This document shows, one piece after another, positions 1 to 11,698 of a stretch of DNA of 64,000 nt. The notes beneath the pieces were generated by a model. That model ran no database searches. It was not told where the DNA came from and saw only the letters and a list, made by a program, of their open reading frames with translations. The DNA is taken from contig NC_092859.1 in NCBI RefSeq assembly GCF_032062135.1, positions 37,459,457-37,523,456 of the forward strand, read 5' to 3'. The first letter of the stretch is position 1, and each line of letters begins with the position of its first letter. The DNA is from Pyxicephalus adspersus. Its lineage: Eukaryota; Chordata; Amphibia; Anura; Pyxicephalidae. The position numbers were made by a program, and so were the translations under genes.

Positions 1-52
1 AATCCGCGATCGCGGGTCGCGCGTATTATCGCGCTTCCCGCGATCGCGGATT
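1..52. repeat. CpG-rich perfect inverted repeat (16-bp arms)
   Basis: Bases 1-16 (aatccgcgatcgcggg) are the exact reverse complement of bases 37-52, with a 20-base loop that is itself rich in CG dinucleotides. The sequence stands out from the AT-rich surroundings. It looks like the edge of a repeat cut by the window start; the family is not known to me. Confidence 0.7.
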
Positions 53-689
53 TCAATGATGAATCAGGGGCAATGTCTCATTTTCATAGTTTCTTAAATC
101 TTTGACCAGTAAAAATGAAACTACTTTAGAAGGGAAAGTGACAAAACGGACCAATGTCCCTATGTTGGAGCCCAGTGGATTTCCATGTTGTGTGTCCTGT
201 TTAGGATAATCTCACAATGAAAAAGTTATACTACCAGTTAAAGTAGCAGGTACTTCTTCCTGAAAGTTCCACTCCAAAGTGAGGGAAATACCCTATTGGG
301 TACTTGTCCATAGAAAAACATGATCCCATTCGAGGATTTTTTTTTCAGTTCCCTCCCAAGGGAAACCTATAAAATTTTGTGTTTACCTGCAAAATATAAA
401 ATTGTTACAAATTTATGGAGGCCATACAGTTCAATACCAAAAACCTAGCATTTGCCTACCATATGTACCGTTTAGGCTGGGCTCACTCCCAAAACATTTG
501 TTTGTGTGTGTTCTGTTCAGATGTGGGTGAAGTGTTGGAAGGTATACATTCAAAATACATGAACAGCAAAACGCAGGAGAGTATTCCCAAAAATGCTGAC
601 TTCTTTACAAAAGGAATATACAATGCTCAGTGTGGATAGTTTCTACTAATACCAAATTACGTTCCCTTGTCTGACCTGAGATGGGAGAT
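53..689. other. Unassigned AT-rich sequence
   Basis: I see no splice-bounded coding frame, RNA gene or clear repeat here. The 74-codon frame at 415-639 has no start context or splice sites and reads like chance translation. Confidence 0.5.
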
Positions 690-771
690 TGGGAGGGTTC
701 TGGCATGACACACGCCTCCCGAGTCCAAAAATTTAGTGGTCTGTGATGTCCAAAAGGTTGGGGACCACGGG
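690..771. mobile_element. 3' end of a hAT (Charlie-like) DNA transposon
   Basis: The text ccaaaaggttggggaccac at about 750-768 resembles the terminal segment of vertebrate hAT-Charlie elements, whose ends read caaggttggggaccactg. Only this end is recognisable, and the internal part and the other terminus were not found, so it is probably a truncated relic. Confidence 0.5.
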
Positions 772-1269
772 TTTAAACCAAATATTCAGTGGAGTTTATT
801 ACACAAGTGGTTAAAACAGAAGCTGGGCAAATCAAAAAACATGATTATTTATTGAAGTATACTGTATAATAAAACGTGCACTATTTCTATGTCAAATGAA
901 AAATTTCTATGTTATATTATGTTTCTTTCATATCCCTTATTTAAATCTCCTATGTAAAATATATTCCAAGAATTCTGAGTTTCAGTGCATTTGTATAAGG
1001 ACATCGTACAAAGGGAGAAGTCTTTTGATTTAGTTTCTATACAGCTGTCCATCTGCGGTATTAACGATAGACAAGGATTGATGTGAGAACCAATTATTTT
1101 ATCTGAAACTAATATTATTACAAATTACAGCATTGAGAAGATAAAAAAGCCTCCTCCAATGTTCTATATGTTTACCGAGTACAGAATACTGATATTAAAA
1201 ATTACCATTTTGTCCTATTGTACGTGTAATAATGGCGTATTGCCATTTAACCCGATTACTGGCTTATAT
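772..1269. other. Unassigned AT-rich sequence
   Basis: No gene, RNA or repeat was recognised in this stretch. Confidence 0.5.
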
Positions 1270-2170
1270 ATTAGTATAAACTAAAAAAATGCACCAGTAT
1301 ATTGGGGTTTTGGGTAGCTTTACCACACCAATAACATTGAAATAAAATTTATTAGAATAGGAGTAAAACTTTAATATACAAAATATATAAATCAACATCT
1401 TCTACCAATGACGTGTTTCGCAGAACAGTCTCCTTCATCAGATCGAGATGAGGGCAGAAGTCATACGTTTTTTTGGAATTATATGCTGCATATATTGTCA
1501 CCATGCATGTGTTTCATGCCAGAACTCTGATGGTGTATAGTTGGGAATGGTCTGCAGAGTTCTATCATGAAACACTTGCATGGTGACAATATAAGAAGCA
1601 ATGCCTGACCGACCTAGTATTTGGATGACATCAAAATTCTTGGGAAAACATTCCACATTTTCAGTACAACTACCCCCGCATGACTTCTTCCCTATTTCGA
1701 TCTGATGAAGAAGACTGCGAATCACGTCATTGGTATAAGAAGTTGGAAACGTGCTATCACTATCCGCCTTATATTTTTAAAACATTATATGTTCCTTTGT
1801 AGCAGTGTGTTTTATGCTACTATAGTGTTGCTTTTTATGTTTTGTTTGTTAAAGTTTTAATCTGATTCTAATACGATTGTATTTTAACTGTTATTGGCGT
1901 GGTATAGCTACTAATTTATTAAAGTTCTTCAAGGCTGCGGAAAATACACTTTCATAATTGAAGCTAGGTAACCAGCAAATCTGGAATGGATTTCCTAAAA
2001 CTCAGGCTATTTGTTAGCAAACATTTTCAATCCTGGACCAGATCCGTTACAGGTTTGCTGGTTCACCCAGCTTCACTGATGAAAGTGTATTCTCTCCAGC
2101 CTTGGAGAACATTAATAAATCAGGACCAAAGCCCCAATATACTGGTACCTATTTTTTAGTTTATACTAAT
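1270..2170. mobile_element. Nested palindromic (foldback) element
   Basis: Three pairs of inverted arms sit inside one another. The outer arms are 1270-1307 and 2132-2170 (shared ccagtatattgggg and its complement, plus attagtataaacta). The middle arms are 1393-1453 and 1691-1745 (shared accaatgacgtg and cttcatcagatcga). The inner arms are 1491-1529 and 1555-1593 (shared tattgtcaccatgca). The arms do not share one centre, because a separate MITE at 1909-2127 and other changes have lengthened the right side. There is no transposase, so this is a non-autonomous element of unknown superfamily. Confidence 0.7.
1909..2127. mobile_element. Palindromic MITE, family 1, copy 1
   Basis: This is a diverged copy of the family found also at 33395, 41670 and 47769. 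It runs from ctaatttattaaag to aataaatcagg, with the tail half (tgatgaaagtgtattctctc) complementary to the head half. It lies directly beside the right outer arm of the 1270-2170 palindrome, so it inserted into or next to that older element. Confidence 0.75.
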
Positions 2171-2793
2171 TTATTGGTGGGGTGAATACTACACTAAAAT
2201 ATTATTTTTCTATCCATAGGCACCTCTTTATCTTATAAAAGCTAATATATTAACTGAGCAGTGCTGTTTTTTTTTGGTGGTAATAGTAATGAACTAATCT
2301 GCTCAACTTCAAATATTTTGGGTTTGGCACAATCATTTCTGGATCTATTGGGGACTATATTTTGTTAGTCAGTTGTGACCACGTTTAGGGCTAATAGGCA
2401 TGGTATTGTCAAAATAAAAGGGACACAACAAGCTGGACACTACCATGGCAGACATGTGTTGCTGTTATTTTGTTTTTTTATAAATACCAGTGAAGGGTGA
2501 GAGTTTTTATGTGGCTTCCAAGACATAATTGAAAGTACACTCTTTTAATAATAAATGCTTCAAGGAAACCTTAAAGCTGTGCATAATTCTATGGAACAGG
2601 ACAATTTACACGGATCACCTCAGTTCCTGTGTATTCTGCTAGATAGGTGGCTTTTGAACTGTTATCTTTTAAAAGAAGCCCCACAAACTGCTGGATTCAG
2701 GTAGTTTTAGCAGTGACACATGCTTTGCCATCAATTGGTAATAGGCCTGCTTTGACCTGAAGATAGAAATTATCTAGTGTTTCGCTGAGGCTG
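2171..2793. other. Unassigned sequence
   Basis: No gene, RNA or confident repeat was recognised in this stretch. Confidence 0.45.
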
Positions 2794-3450
2794 TGTTAGG
2801 AGGCTCTCTCCGGGCGTAAGTACCCAGGCGATACCTCATGGCAGGAGGGTGCGTCCAGCCTATTCCCTCCGGCAGCTGCGCTCATGGTAGCACTGGGGTT
2901 GCAGGTTCAGTACCCCGTAGGTTGCAGCATTCCTGTGGCTGAGGTTTCCCTCAGCATCCCCTGCACTGAAGCTGCACAGCTGAAGAGAATTGAGTTGTGT
3001 GCAGCTGATTGTCATTGACTGTCATTGGCTGCTGGGGCTTTATAGCCTCTCTGCTCCCAGTCAGAGGTGCCTGTTATAGCATCTGCTGGGCTGACCTGTA
3101 TTGGAGTGTTTTTGTGAATTTTCCTGTTGCTGACCTGTGATTTTTTTCTGATTACCCATTTGAATTCTGCATGGACCGACCTCTGCTTGTGACCCTGACT
3201 CTGTTTTTGCCTTACTCTTTGTACTGTGCTGGATGGACTGATTTCCTATGTTCTGACCTTGGCTAGTTTTTGGATTCCCGTCTTTTACTCTGCATTCATT
3301 GCTCTGTACTCTGCATTTAGTGGGCGCCAGGTTGGCTGCCGGCCTATCCCCTATCTCTTTTGCCCACCAAGTCCTGGGGGCAACCAACACGTATGTTCAT
3401 GCTCTGAATCTTCAGCATTGATTGGATAGGTTTAGGTGACATAACCCCCT
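2794..3450 (+). mobile_element. Gypsy-like LTR fragment
   Basis: The stretch is GC-richer than its flanks, begins with tgttaggaggctctct and carries the pyrimidine-rich ctgacctgt, gtgaccctgac and ctgaccttggct phrases that recur in amphibian Ty3/gypsy LTRs (compare the better-bounded solo LTR at 21098). It ends near ggtttaggtgacataac. I found no target duplication and no matching ACA end, so boundaries and family are tentative. The short frames inside it overlap on both strands and are not genes. Confidence 0.5.
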
Positions 3451-3603
3451 CAAATGCCGCAGAAGTTATGTCATCATGACACCTGGCAGATGCTGGGATT
3501 TCAAACTGAGTAGAGCATGAACAGAGTAGAGTACTGTGTAAAGAGCTTGCAGGAATGAAACAATAACACTGTTGCAGACATGACAAGTCATCTCCTTTAA
3601 CAG

Positions 3604-3722
3604 TAGAGTAGTACCATCAGTTCTCTATCTGCTAAGGGCAGCACCATCAGCTTTTCTTTCCTAATAGAGTAACACATTCAGCTCTAAATCCAAATAGAGA
3701 AGCACCATCATCAGCAAGACTG
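3604..3722. repeat. Degenerate ~30-bp tandem repeat
   Basis: Four imperfect units each carry a form of tagagNagcaccatcag followed by a pyrimidine-rich spacer (near 3605, 3636, 3664 and 3696). The units are strongly diverged, so this is an old array. Confidence 0.45.
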
Positions 3723-5793
3723 TACACCCTCAATCATGGTCCCTCAAAACCTGAACAACACCATACACTCTTCATGGGTAGAACACTAACACCACGTTGC
3801 CATTTCTACGGGGCATCATCACCAGTTCTTCTTCTTTGAAGAGTATACTAATAATTTCCTTGTAAGTTTAATCCTAATAAAGTCATGTTTTTTAGTCATG
3901 AGTAGTTCATTAAAGTTGGGCTTTTTAATTACTCTTTAATGACTGTCATGTGACATCAAAGAATACAAGCCATTAAAACGTTGGGTTTATTTTGTAACAG
4001 TGTAAAAAGTTAGTCTGATTGTAACTGCAATCACTCAGATTTATGTTGTTGGGTAATTATACTACATGTGTTAATGAAGAAATTTGTATCCCTTAAGTAG
4101 TAAAAACAGTAATAATCATGAAAGAATAAGTAAGGATGCCACTGGTAGAGACTCTAATTTTGCTTTCTTTAATATTCATAATTAAATCAATTAATTTTCA
4201 TCTGTTATAGCTAAAAGAAGAAATTGTAGATCTTCCATACGGAATAAGAGCCAAGCAAGTCCTCCAAATATACCGTTTAATATATTCCCACTGCAGGGAA
4301 ACTGAGGTGTACTTACAGGTTTCACGAGTTTCTGTCCTAAGCAGGGTTGTCAGCCCTACCTAAATTCTCCCCTGCTGGACTTTAGAACACATGTCCTTAC
4401 ACATTACAAAAAGACAAGAAAAATGTGTTATGTAGTTCAGTAGGGATGATAACACTGTTTGAGATGGGGGGTTAGGGGGAGTCAAGTTTAGCTTTTAACA
4501 TGTTGATATACATCCTGCAGGATTTGGAATAGTAAATAGTATGGAATAGAATAGAAAATAACACAAAAACAGAGTAAAAGCTTTTTTCTACTGACACGTT
4601 TTGCCTATATAAGCCTTTTTCAGAGGATGTTGCAAAAGTAAATATAACACGTGGATTGTATGGATTACAGAACATCTAGTTATTACAAAAAGCTCATCAA
4701 TGAAAAGTATATTATTTTGTTAAATTCTGAACATCATAAGTAATTTATGATGTTCAACATTTAACATAATAGACATAACTAGTAATTTAGAGGTTGCCAT
4801 ATATTATATTTTATTTAGGGATTGTGAGAGTTTCTTCTTCCCCCCTTACTCAATGCGTATGTTCCATGTATATGGAATAAACTAAGAGTAGAAAATTTGA
4901 AATTGCTATAAGTGGGCATTCCATAGTTCCATACATCTTTCCCTGTAACCCTCCTGCACATTAGAAACATATCAATTTTCTACCACCTTCATTCTCTACC
5001 ATCATGTTGCTGAAAGGTAATTGTTCACATAAGAAACTGATGAAAACCTTGTTAACCTTTAATTAAGTACAGTGATCTCTGCTGAAAATTAACTGGGAAT
5101 TGGTTTCTAGATTCAATTTAGCTTAGCAGTTTTAACGTGAGTTAAGAGCACAAATAGTGTGATTTAAGAAATAATACATTCATAACACTGCTGTAATTGG
5201 CATGCCTGAATTAAAAACAAATCCCGGTGGGCAAACATGTAGAGATCTACTTAAAAGTTCTGAAATATTAGTGTTTGATGAAAGTCTGGCCAAGCTTTAA
5301 GCTCATGTATTCCATATTTATTTTTTGTCCTGCTGAAATATCACCTTGAATGTAGAAGGGGTATATTTATCAATATAAATATATACAGGTTTCCTGGCCA
5401 ATTCTTTCAGAAAATATTTTGTAGATATTTGACAAGTGCAACATCTGTGGTGAATTTTACAGACTATAAGGGCTAGGCTCCCTGGGGTGAGTGGCTGTAC
5501 CAGGCACAAAATATACAGGAAATAAGTATGCAATGTTGTGGATACTAGAAGCATAATACCAAACAGTAAGGTCAAAAAATGTAGACAACTGTGAAGCGTA
5601 GAACTAGTGAATCGAAAATCGAATCCTATTAGGGGTAAATTGCTGTTGGTCGATAATGTGTGGAGGGGGATGGTAAAGGGGAGTCAGGAGAGGAGTAAGA
5701 CGGGGTAAAAGGTGGATGCAACCAAATTGACCAGGAAATAGGCAACTACACATTTAACTAGGTTAACATTAGGTTAGTGATATACAAACTCAC
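3723..5793. other. Mostly unassigned sequence with possible old repeat pieces
   Basis: No supported gene is seen. At 4585-4630 the text cacgttttgcctatataagc ... tttttcagaggatg resembles the cgcgtttcgcc...cttcttcagggg motif at 20962, so a decayed copy of that repeat may lie here. A purine-rich stretch at 5655-5715 (ggaggggg, gagtcaggagagg) is similar in style to the repeat at 33720. Confidence 0.35.
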
Positions 5794-5830
5794 CATTTTG
5801 CTTGCACTATTTCCTGAGAAATATGGGTAA
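5794..5830 (-). other. Candidate 37-nt microexon, - strand
   Basis: On the - strand the sequence reads acceptor gtgctcttag, 37 nt, then the strong donor aaaatg|gtgagttt. Two of three frames are open. A second acceptor (atatttctcag) inside would make it 20 nt. No neighbouring exon with matching phase was identified, so chance is quite possible. Confidence 0.2.
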
Positions 5831-6135
5831 CTAAGAGCACAATGTCTATCAGCACGGGTGCTTTTCAAGGGAGTTCTAGTTTTTTGGGTTTTCCTTTTCA
5901 AAGCCTTGATTTAATCAAGATATGTAGAAAGTACACCCTTTTCATTTCCAAAGTTTTACATATCAGGACATAAAAAAATCTGACCCATAGAGGCCCTAAA
6001 ATTAGATGAATACAACCTCATATAAACAAAAACATGTGACATATTACACTGTGGCATTTGCCATTTAACAAAAAGTAAATGCAGAAGTGGTGTTTAAAAT
6101 TAGATACATCCTTACCTAACAATTAGGAGGGCAGA

Positions 6136-6905
6136 TAGCAGCCAGGTGCTTCTCATTAAATATACTTGGTTAATTGGTCATCAGCCAACATCTATAAACC
6201 AGAAGCTTTGACTGTTTTCTGGTCCAGAGCATTCAGATGTGTGTTAACACAATGTCAAGGAAAGACATCAGCAATGATCTTAGAGCAGCAATTGTTGCTG
6301 TCCATCAGGGGTTTTATTACCATTCCAAATAATTTGAAGTCCATCATTTTAAAGTGAGAAAGAATATTCTTAAGTGGAAAACAAGGTCAGTCATAGAAAT
6401 GCTAAAAAAAACTTACAAAAAACCCAGTCAGCATCCTAATTGTTAAGGTTTAGTCCGATTAGAAAAAATCTGAACTGGAATGACTTGTTTGGAAGGTTTG
6501 CCAGGAGGAAGTCCTTGCTCTTTTTAACATGGCAGCAAAGCTTAGGTTTGCAAGGTTACATTTGAACAAACAACAAGACTTCTAGAACAATGTCCTCTGG
6601 ACAGATGACACCAAAGCAGAGATGATTTACTCCAATGCACCATATTTGGTGAAAACCAAACACAGCATAAATGCCCCATACCAACTGTCCAGTATTTTGG
6701 GTGAGGGGTGATCATTTGGACTTGTGTTGCAGCCACAAGACTTGGACACTATGCAATCATTCAGTTGAACAAGAACTCTTCTGTAAACCAAAGTATTTCG
6801 GAAAAAATGACAATGGCTGATGGCCATTAGGCTTTGGCTAAAGCCTGCCTAAAACTGGGCAATACAACAAGTGATCCCAAGCACACCAGCATATGTAAAT
6901 CTAGG
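6136..6905 (+). pseudogene. Broken Tc1-like transposase
   Basis: This is a relic of a Tc1/mariner (Tc1 clade) cut-and-paste transposase. A frame from the ATG at 6252 reads MSRKDISNDLRAAIVAVHQG, the helix-turn-helix start of the family. At 6595 LWTDDTKAEM corresponds to the family's LWSDETK block with the first catalytic aspartate. After a frameshift near 6700, VIIWTCVAATRLGHYAIIQL corresponds to the usual W-G-C-F-A-A region, and SDPKHTS near 6871-6890 corresponds to NDPKHT with the second aspartate. The third acidic residue was not found. Internal deletions, frameshifts and stops (for example tga near 6708) mean it cannot make a protein. The ends and terminal inverted repeats are not visible. 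Confidence 0.9.
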
Positions 6906-8063
6906 AAATGAAAAATTCGACATTCTTTTTCTTATGTCTCAATGACTCAGCTAAATAGTGGGGTGTGAGTGGGCTCCTTAGCTGAGCCCATGGACATAAA
7001 CAAAAGCATCAAACTCTCATTCACATATATTTGGCCTATTTACAATGCTATTTACAATATTTATGCATTTATACATTAGAAAACACGTCCTGGTCTGCCA
7101 TCTAACATGAAGGTCCCTTACTAACAGTTTGGCCCACCTAGAGCCATCTAGGCTCCTGCTCACCTAACTAGTAAATATTATCGTACAAGTAGTCTGCTCC
7201 CCAGCTCCCCTGGCATTGAACTTGTCAGGGCAAAGCAGTTTCTCTAGGCAGGCTTAGTTTAAATGGAGCCTTGGACTGCATAATCATTCTTGCTTTAGCT
7301 GGGCATGTTAGCCCATCAGTCTGCCCAACTGCATTTATCCTAGCTAAACAAAAAGATATTGGATCAGACTACAGAACTATAAAGGCAAAAAAAAATTCCT
7401 TTCTTCTATTATTAATGTTTGGAAATGCAAAACTGTATATACAAGCATAACACTAGAAGAAAACTCCACTGAAAAACATGCCAGAAACTGACTTGAATAT
7501 CCAGAGGAGTATGAACAATATTAACATATAAATTAACGCAATGCGCAAGCCAACAAAATTGCTTGGGGCATTAAGCGGTATCACACTTCTGGAGCTTGAG
7601 GGGATAACTTAAAGCCAACCTTAATATATTATTATTAGTTATAAAAACTGAATCTACACATTTAAAAACAAGAGATTTTATATTCAGTCACAAACCAAAA
7701 TACAATGGAAAGCAAAGCCAGATCTCCAGTTCCCTTAGGCCAACTGATATATGCTGCTCCCCCTCCTCTCCCTACTGGTGGTATGTTTCTTTTCCTTCCC
7801 CTGTGTAATAATCACCAAAGAAAGGAAAAGTATTTTACTAGTTGTTAGAAATCAATAACCTTGATTATTTTATTTTTTAGGCTAATTTAGGAATTCTTCT
7901 CACACAATCGCCAACAACATTTAAACAACCCAGTCACGAGAATCATAGAGCATGACTAATCCTGCTAACAATGCTAGTTGCTTAGCCTTTTAAACTGATA
8001 AATTGATATTGGGATAATTAATTTTGCATTTTACTAAACTAATATACAACATGTTTGCTCCAG
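6906..8063. other. Unassigned sequence
   Basis: No gene or confident repeat was seen. A strong acceptor-like tract at 7865-7881 (gattattttattttttag) is followed by a 24-codon open frame that stops at about 7953, but with no donor and no partner exon it cannot be called. Confidence 0.4.
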
Positions 8064-8102
8064 GTCTATGACTCAAATGGTACTAATGCTAGACACAGCC
8101 AG
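8064..8102 (+). other. Candidate 39-nt microexon
   Basis: An acceptor (tgtttgctccag) is followed by exactly 39 nt and a near-perfect donor cag|gtaagtat. The in-phase translation is VYDSNGTNARHSQ, phase 0 at both ends. Locus A's first visible exon (22282) also starts in phase 0, so the two could belong to one transcript across a 14-kb intron, but nothing in the sequence proves that. A chance pairing of good splice sites is a real alternative. Confidence 0.3.
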
Positions 8103-10869
8103 GTAAGTATCAGGAGGAAGGCCATCAATGGAAGCCCCTATTTCTCCAATGACATAGTCACTGTAGGATAATTAGGCAAGCAGCATTTAATAAAAAGGAT
8201 TAGCTATACTCATCTGTCCTGAAGGTAGAGAGTCAAATCAAAGGTCACTGATTGCTTAAAAACAGTAACCCCATCCTGCTTTTTTCTGATGGCCATGCCT
8301 ACTTGCTTTATCCTCCTTTTATCTGCTTAACAAATAGCATCTCTGCGTAGCTTACTCAAGCCCACCTCATACCACCATTTATTGGCATGTAACCTGCAAA
8401 TGCCTTTGGTGTCTGTGGTATCCAAAGCCATGGCCAGAGACATCAAAACCTAATATAGGGTCATAATGAAGCAGAACACTGTAATAGAAAGATTGTGTAA
8501 GTAACATGAACGAAGACTGTAGCTTATACTGACAACCATCTGAAGCTCAAGTGCTTAACCTGTGGCCTTTTGGTACTTGCTGTGCTACCAATTAAAGACC
8601 ACAGGAGTAGGATTAGGAATAGTTAAACATCTTCTTGTAGGCTGCCATGAAAACATACATTTTAGCACCGTTCTTACCATTGTCCTTATGAACACTGGAG
8701 AGTTATAGAGAAATGACTCACAATCTGAAAATTTTAGGACCAAAAATCCAGGAATTTGCAATATGCAGCCATGATTTACTCCAGGAAACATGTAATTAAA
8801 TGTATTATCTTCACCTTGAATTTGGTTCACACTGTGAAAAATCACTAGGCATTAAGTAGATATTAATAGAGCATATGAAAAATGACCCTGTCTCAGCACA
8901 CCCACAGTGTTCAATTTTCTTCTAAAAGTTTCACTGCCAAACAAAACTTTATTTTTTTTATAACTTCTGCATCCAAGTGGTCATTACCGCCATGATCACA
9001 ATCCCTGAAGACACACACACTTTAATTCTTTGTCAAACACACTGAATGGAAACTTGTCATAAAAAGGAATGTAAACAGGCATCTTTTAAGCACATATAGC
9101 CTTTACTCGCTGCATAGCTAATCTCCGGACCAGTGACACTGAATTAAAAACAGAGGACCAGGATAACAGACTGACAACTTACATTTTAAGAAACAAGGTT
9201 AGAAATGGCAGCCTACCCATTTGTTAAAACTGAGTAATGTTTTTTATGTAGAAGTATGATGGAGAGAAGAGAGAGACATGAAAAAAAAGATAGAAACCCA
9301 TTTGGTTTTCACAGAGGACATGTACTCAGTTTTTATAAACAATCTCTCGTTTTTAGACACCAGTGACCTAACTGTAAATGGGCATACTTGTTCCATAGAG
9401 ACTAAAGTAATATTATCTAACTTCATTGGCAAAAAAACTAACCATTGAAAAATGTGTAAAGCTCTACCCATAAACAACTGGAAACTAATCCTACTGTAGG
9501 GGGTTGAATGGGGAAGCAATTAGGAAATCAAATTTCTTATTTCTAAGTCAAGTTTATGACCCCAGATCAGTTTATCCTTGCCATAAAACTGTTTAAAAAT
9601 AATGCACATTTGTAAAGCACAAAGATGTCCAGGAGAAAAGACACATGCCTAGTTAAAGTTAAATGACCAGCCCCCCTCCAATTACGATGGTCTTTCTGAA
9701 GCATTATGTATGGTGCAGGCTATATTTTAGGAAAGTATAACAAAAATCAGATAGTGAACATTCTCCTATAAACTGACCCCTTAGTGTTCAGGTACTGCTG
9801 CAGCTCACAATCATGTGTAAAAATCTGCAAATTTATGTAAAATTATCAGTCAGTCATTTTTTATGCTCCACAGTTCGCCTTTAATGATTTACATATGCAA
9901 TCCTGCAAGAATGCTAAACAGCAGCATGATCAGTCTGATGTCCCTTTAACATGACATATCCAAAACACTTGTTTAAATTTTGTAATTTTGTATTGTCATT
10001 CTGGCATTACTGGATATACAATAAAAACAAAGCTTTAATATTATGGAGGATTGCTTTAATTGGATTGTCATAAAGAGAGTTGTGTAAGAAGAGAGGGATC
10101 TATGTAATATAATAATAATAATCTCATTAGGAAGCGTTGAGGGACTTGTTTGTTAGGGCACTGAACATCATCTGTACAAATCAGATGGTAACTCCCAGCT
10201 GTGGGCTCCATTCAGTAAGCACACATGCTCTCCCTTATTGCACAGTCCTTTTGTTTCTCTGAATAGAAGTGATTAGAAAATGTTATGTTAGCTGTAAATA
10301 TATACAGAAAATAAACCAGTCAAGCATACTCTGTTAAACAGAACAACAAACAGGGGTGACAGGGTGATGCTTTGTAACTAATCAGATTACAGTTTAAGTT
10401 ATATAATTACTTCTAATTGATTACCACTGGTACCTGCACTTTGCATACCTTAAAGAAAGATAGGTGTTTAATTAAAGATGTTGATTTGTTGTGTACACCT
10501 TAATGCTGAACTTCATGATCTAAAAAAATACCCTTACATTAGGGCTATACCAGCACAGCAAGAAATAAATGGTAATTTTGATCTATAAAGTATATAGGAG
10601 GGTCCCCTGCTACCCCAACAGCCGGCGCTCTCCATTTTCATCTGATGATATGGGTTGTAGGCATGTCCTTGGCATCTTCATTCCAACAATTTAAATCTTT
10701 TGGTCCTGGATTGTAAGGGATAATGTCAGCACCTGCAACTGTAGCACAGATTGGGTTATGGAAGAGGCTGCACAGGATTGGTTGCATGGTGGAGGAGCCT
10801 GCAGGTGTGACGGATAAGGTATATAAAAGGGTTTTCTACATCCCTCTAAATGAGCATTTAAAGCAAAAT
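8103..10869. other. Unassigned sequence; possible conserved non-coding stretch at 9840-10330
   Basis: No coding frame with splice support was found. The 9840-10330 part is complex, non-repetitive sequence with octamer-like atgcaa and homeobox-like taattg/aatta cores, which would fit a conserved non-coding element. That is inference only. Confidence 0.3.
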
Positions 10870-10985
10870 AAATGAAAAAATTGATAAAATTGGTATCAGG
10901 CAGATCCTTTATTGCAGAATGGACAAGCAATATCTCTTTTTCAATAAAATGATCTTACCTGCCTGATTGCAATTTTTTAAGTACT
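10870..10985. repeat. Short inverted interspersed repeat
   Basis: Text ggtatcaggcagatcctttattgcagaatggacaa is followed within 50 bases by ataaaatgatcttacctgcctgattgcaat, which is largely its reverse complement around the cctgcctgat core. Related text (cttgtcccttctgcaataaa, cttacctgtttgatcac) occurs at 38975-39025 and 39350-39400, so it is a dispersed family. Confidence 0.5.
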
Positions 10986-11363
10986 TTCACTCAAATTTGC
11001 CCTGCTGTTAAGTTTTTACATTTTCGACAACTTTTTACCCTGCATTCACAACTTTTACCCAAGATTCACTCATTTTTAGATAAGATTCAGTTAGAAAAAT
11101 GTATAAATCATGGGTATAGATATTGATAACTAGACACCTATGACTAATTTTCATATCTGAACAATGTTTTATATTTTTAAGGCTATATAGAGCTATTATT
11201 TTCTACACTGTTATGCTTAAAATATGCTGCCTTGCTTTTATTTTATATTAGCTGTCAAATACACAAAATTTGTTTTATCTCTATTTTAGTATTTCTAATT
11301 GCAATATTACCACTGTATCTAGCCCTATGATGCATTGGCACCTTCCTCTTGTTTATCCTCTTT

Positions 11364-11698
11364 CTAAGGATTTGTACACACGTGCAATAATTGTCATTGG
11401 AAAGAATCTTTCATGATCCTTTCCAACGACTAACGACTGCACAATGCATGAACAAGTGCTGTACATACATCACCGTTCTGCTCTATGGAGGGGGGAGAAC
11501 GATGGAGCGGCACCCTGCTGCGCTTTCTTCCCTTCACTTCCAGTAAGATCGTTCATCGTCCATTGTCTGTGGATCCGCCAGGATGGTCGTTCGGACGATG
11601 GATGACAAGCGCTGTACACACATAAGTTTCTGATCCGATATTGGCCCTGAGCGGATTATCAGATGCGAACAATTGCACGTGTATACCTAGCCTAAAGG
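11364..11698. mobile_element. MITE with gtacacacgtgcaat terminal inverted repeats
   Basis: The left end (gtacacacgtgcaataattgt, 11374 on) and right end (acaattgcacgtgtatacc, near 11669-11687) are inverted copies. The interior is CpG-rich with repeated cgttcg/cgatgg motifs, and no coding frame is present. A short related piece lies at 14350-14415. It is a non-autonomous DNA transposon of unstated superfamily. Confidence 0.75.

Noticed and set aside
2794..3602. Complete LTR ending at ttaaca (3602)
   Set aside because: The end would mirror tgttagg only imperfectly, and the 5-mers outside (ggctg and gtaga) do not match, so no full LTR boundary can be claimed.
7865..7953. Acceptor tract followed by a 24-codon frame and a stop
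   Set aside because: There is no upstream partner exon and no polyadenylation context; acceptor-like tracts are common in T-rich DNA.
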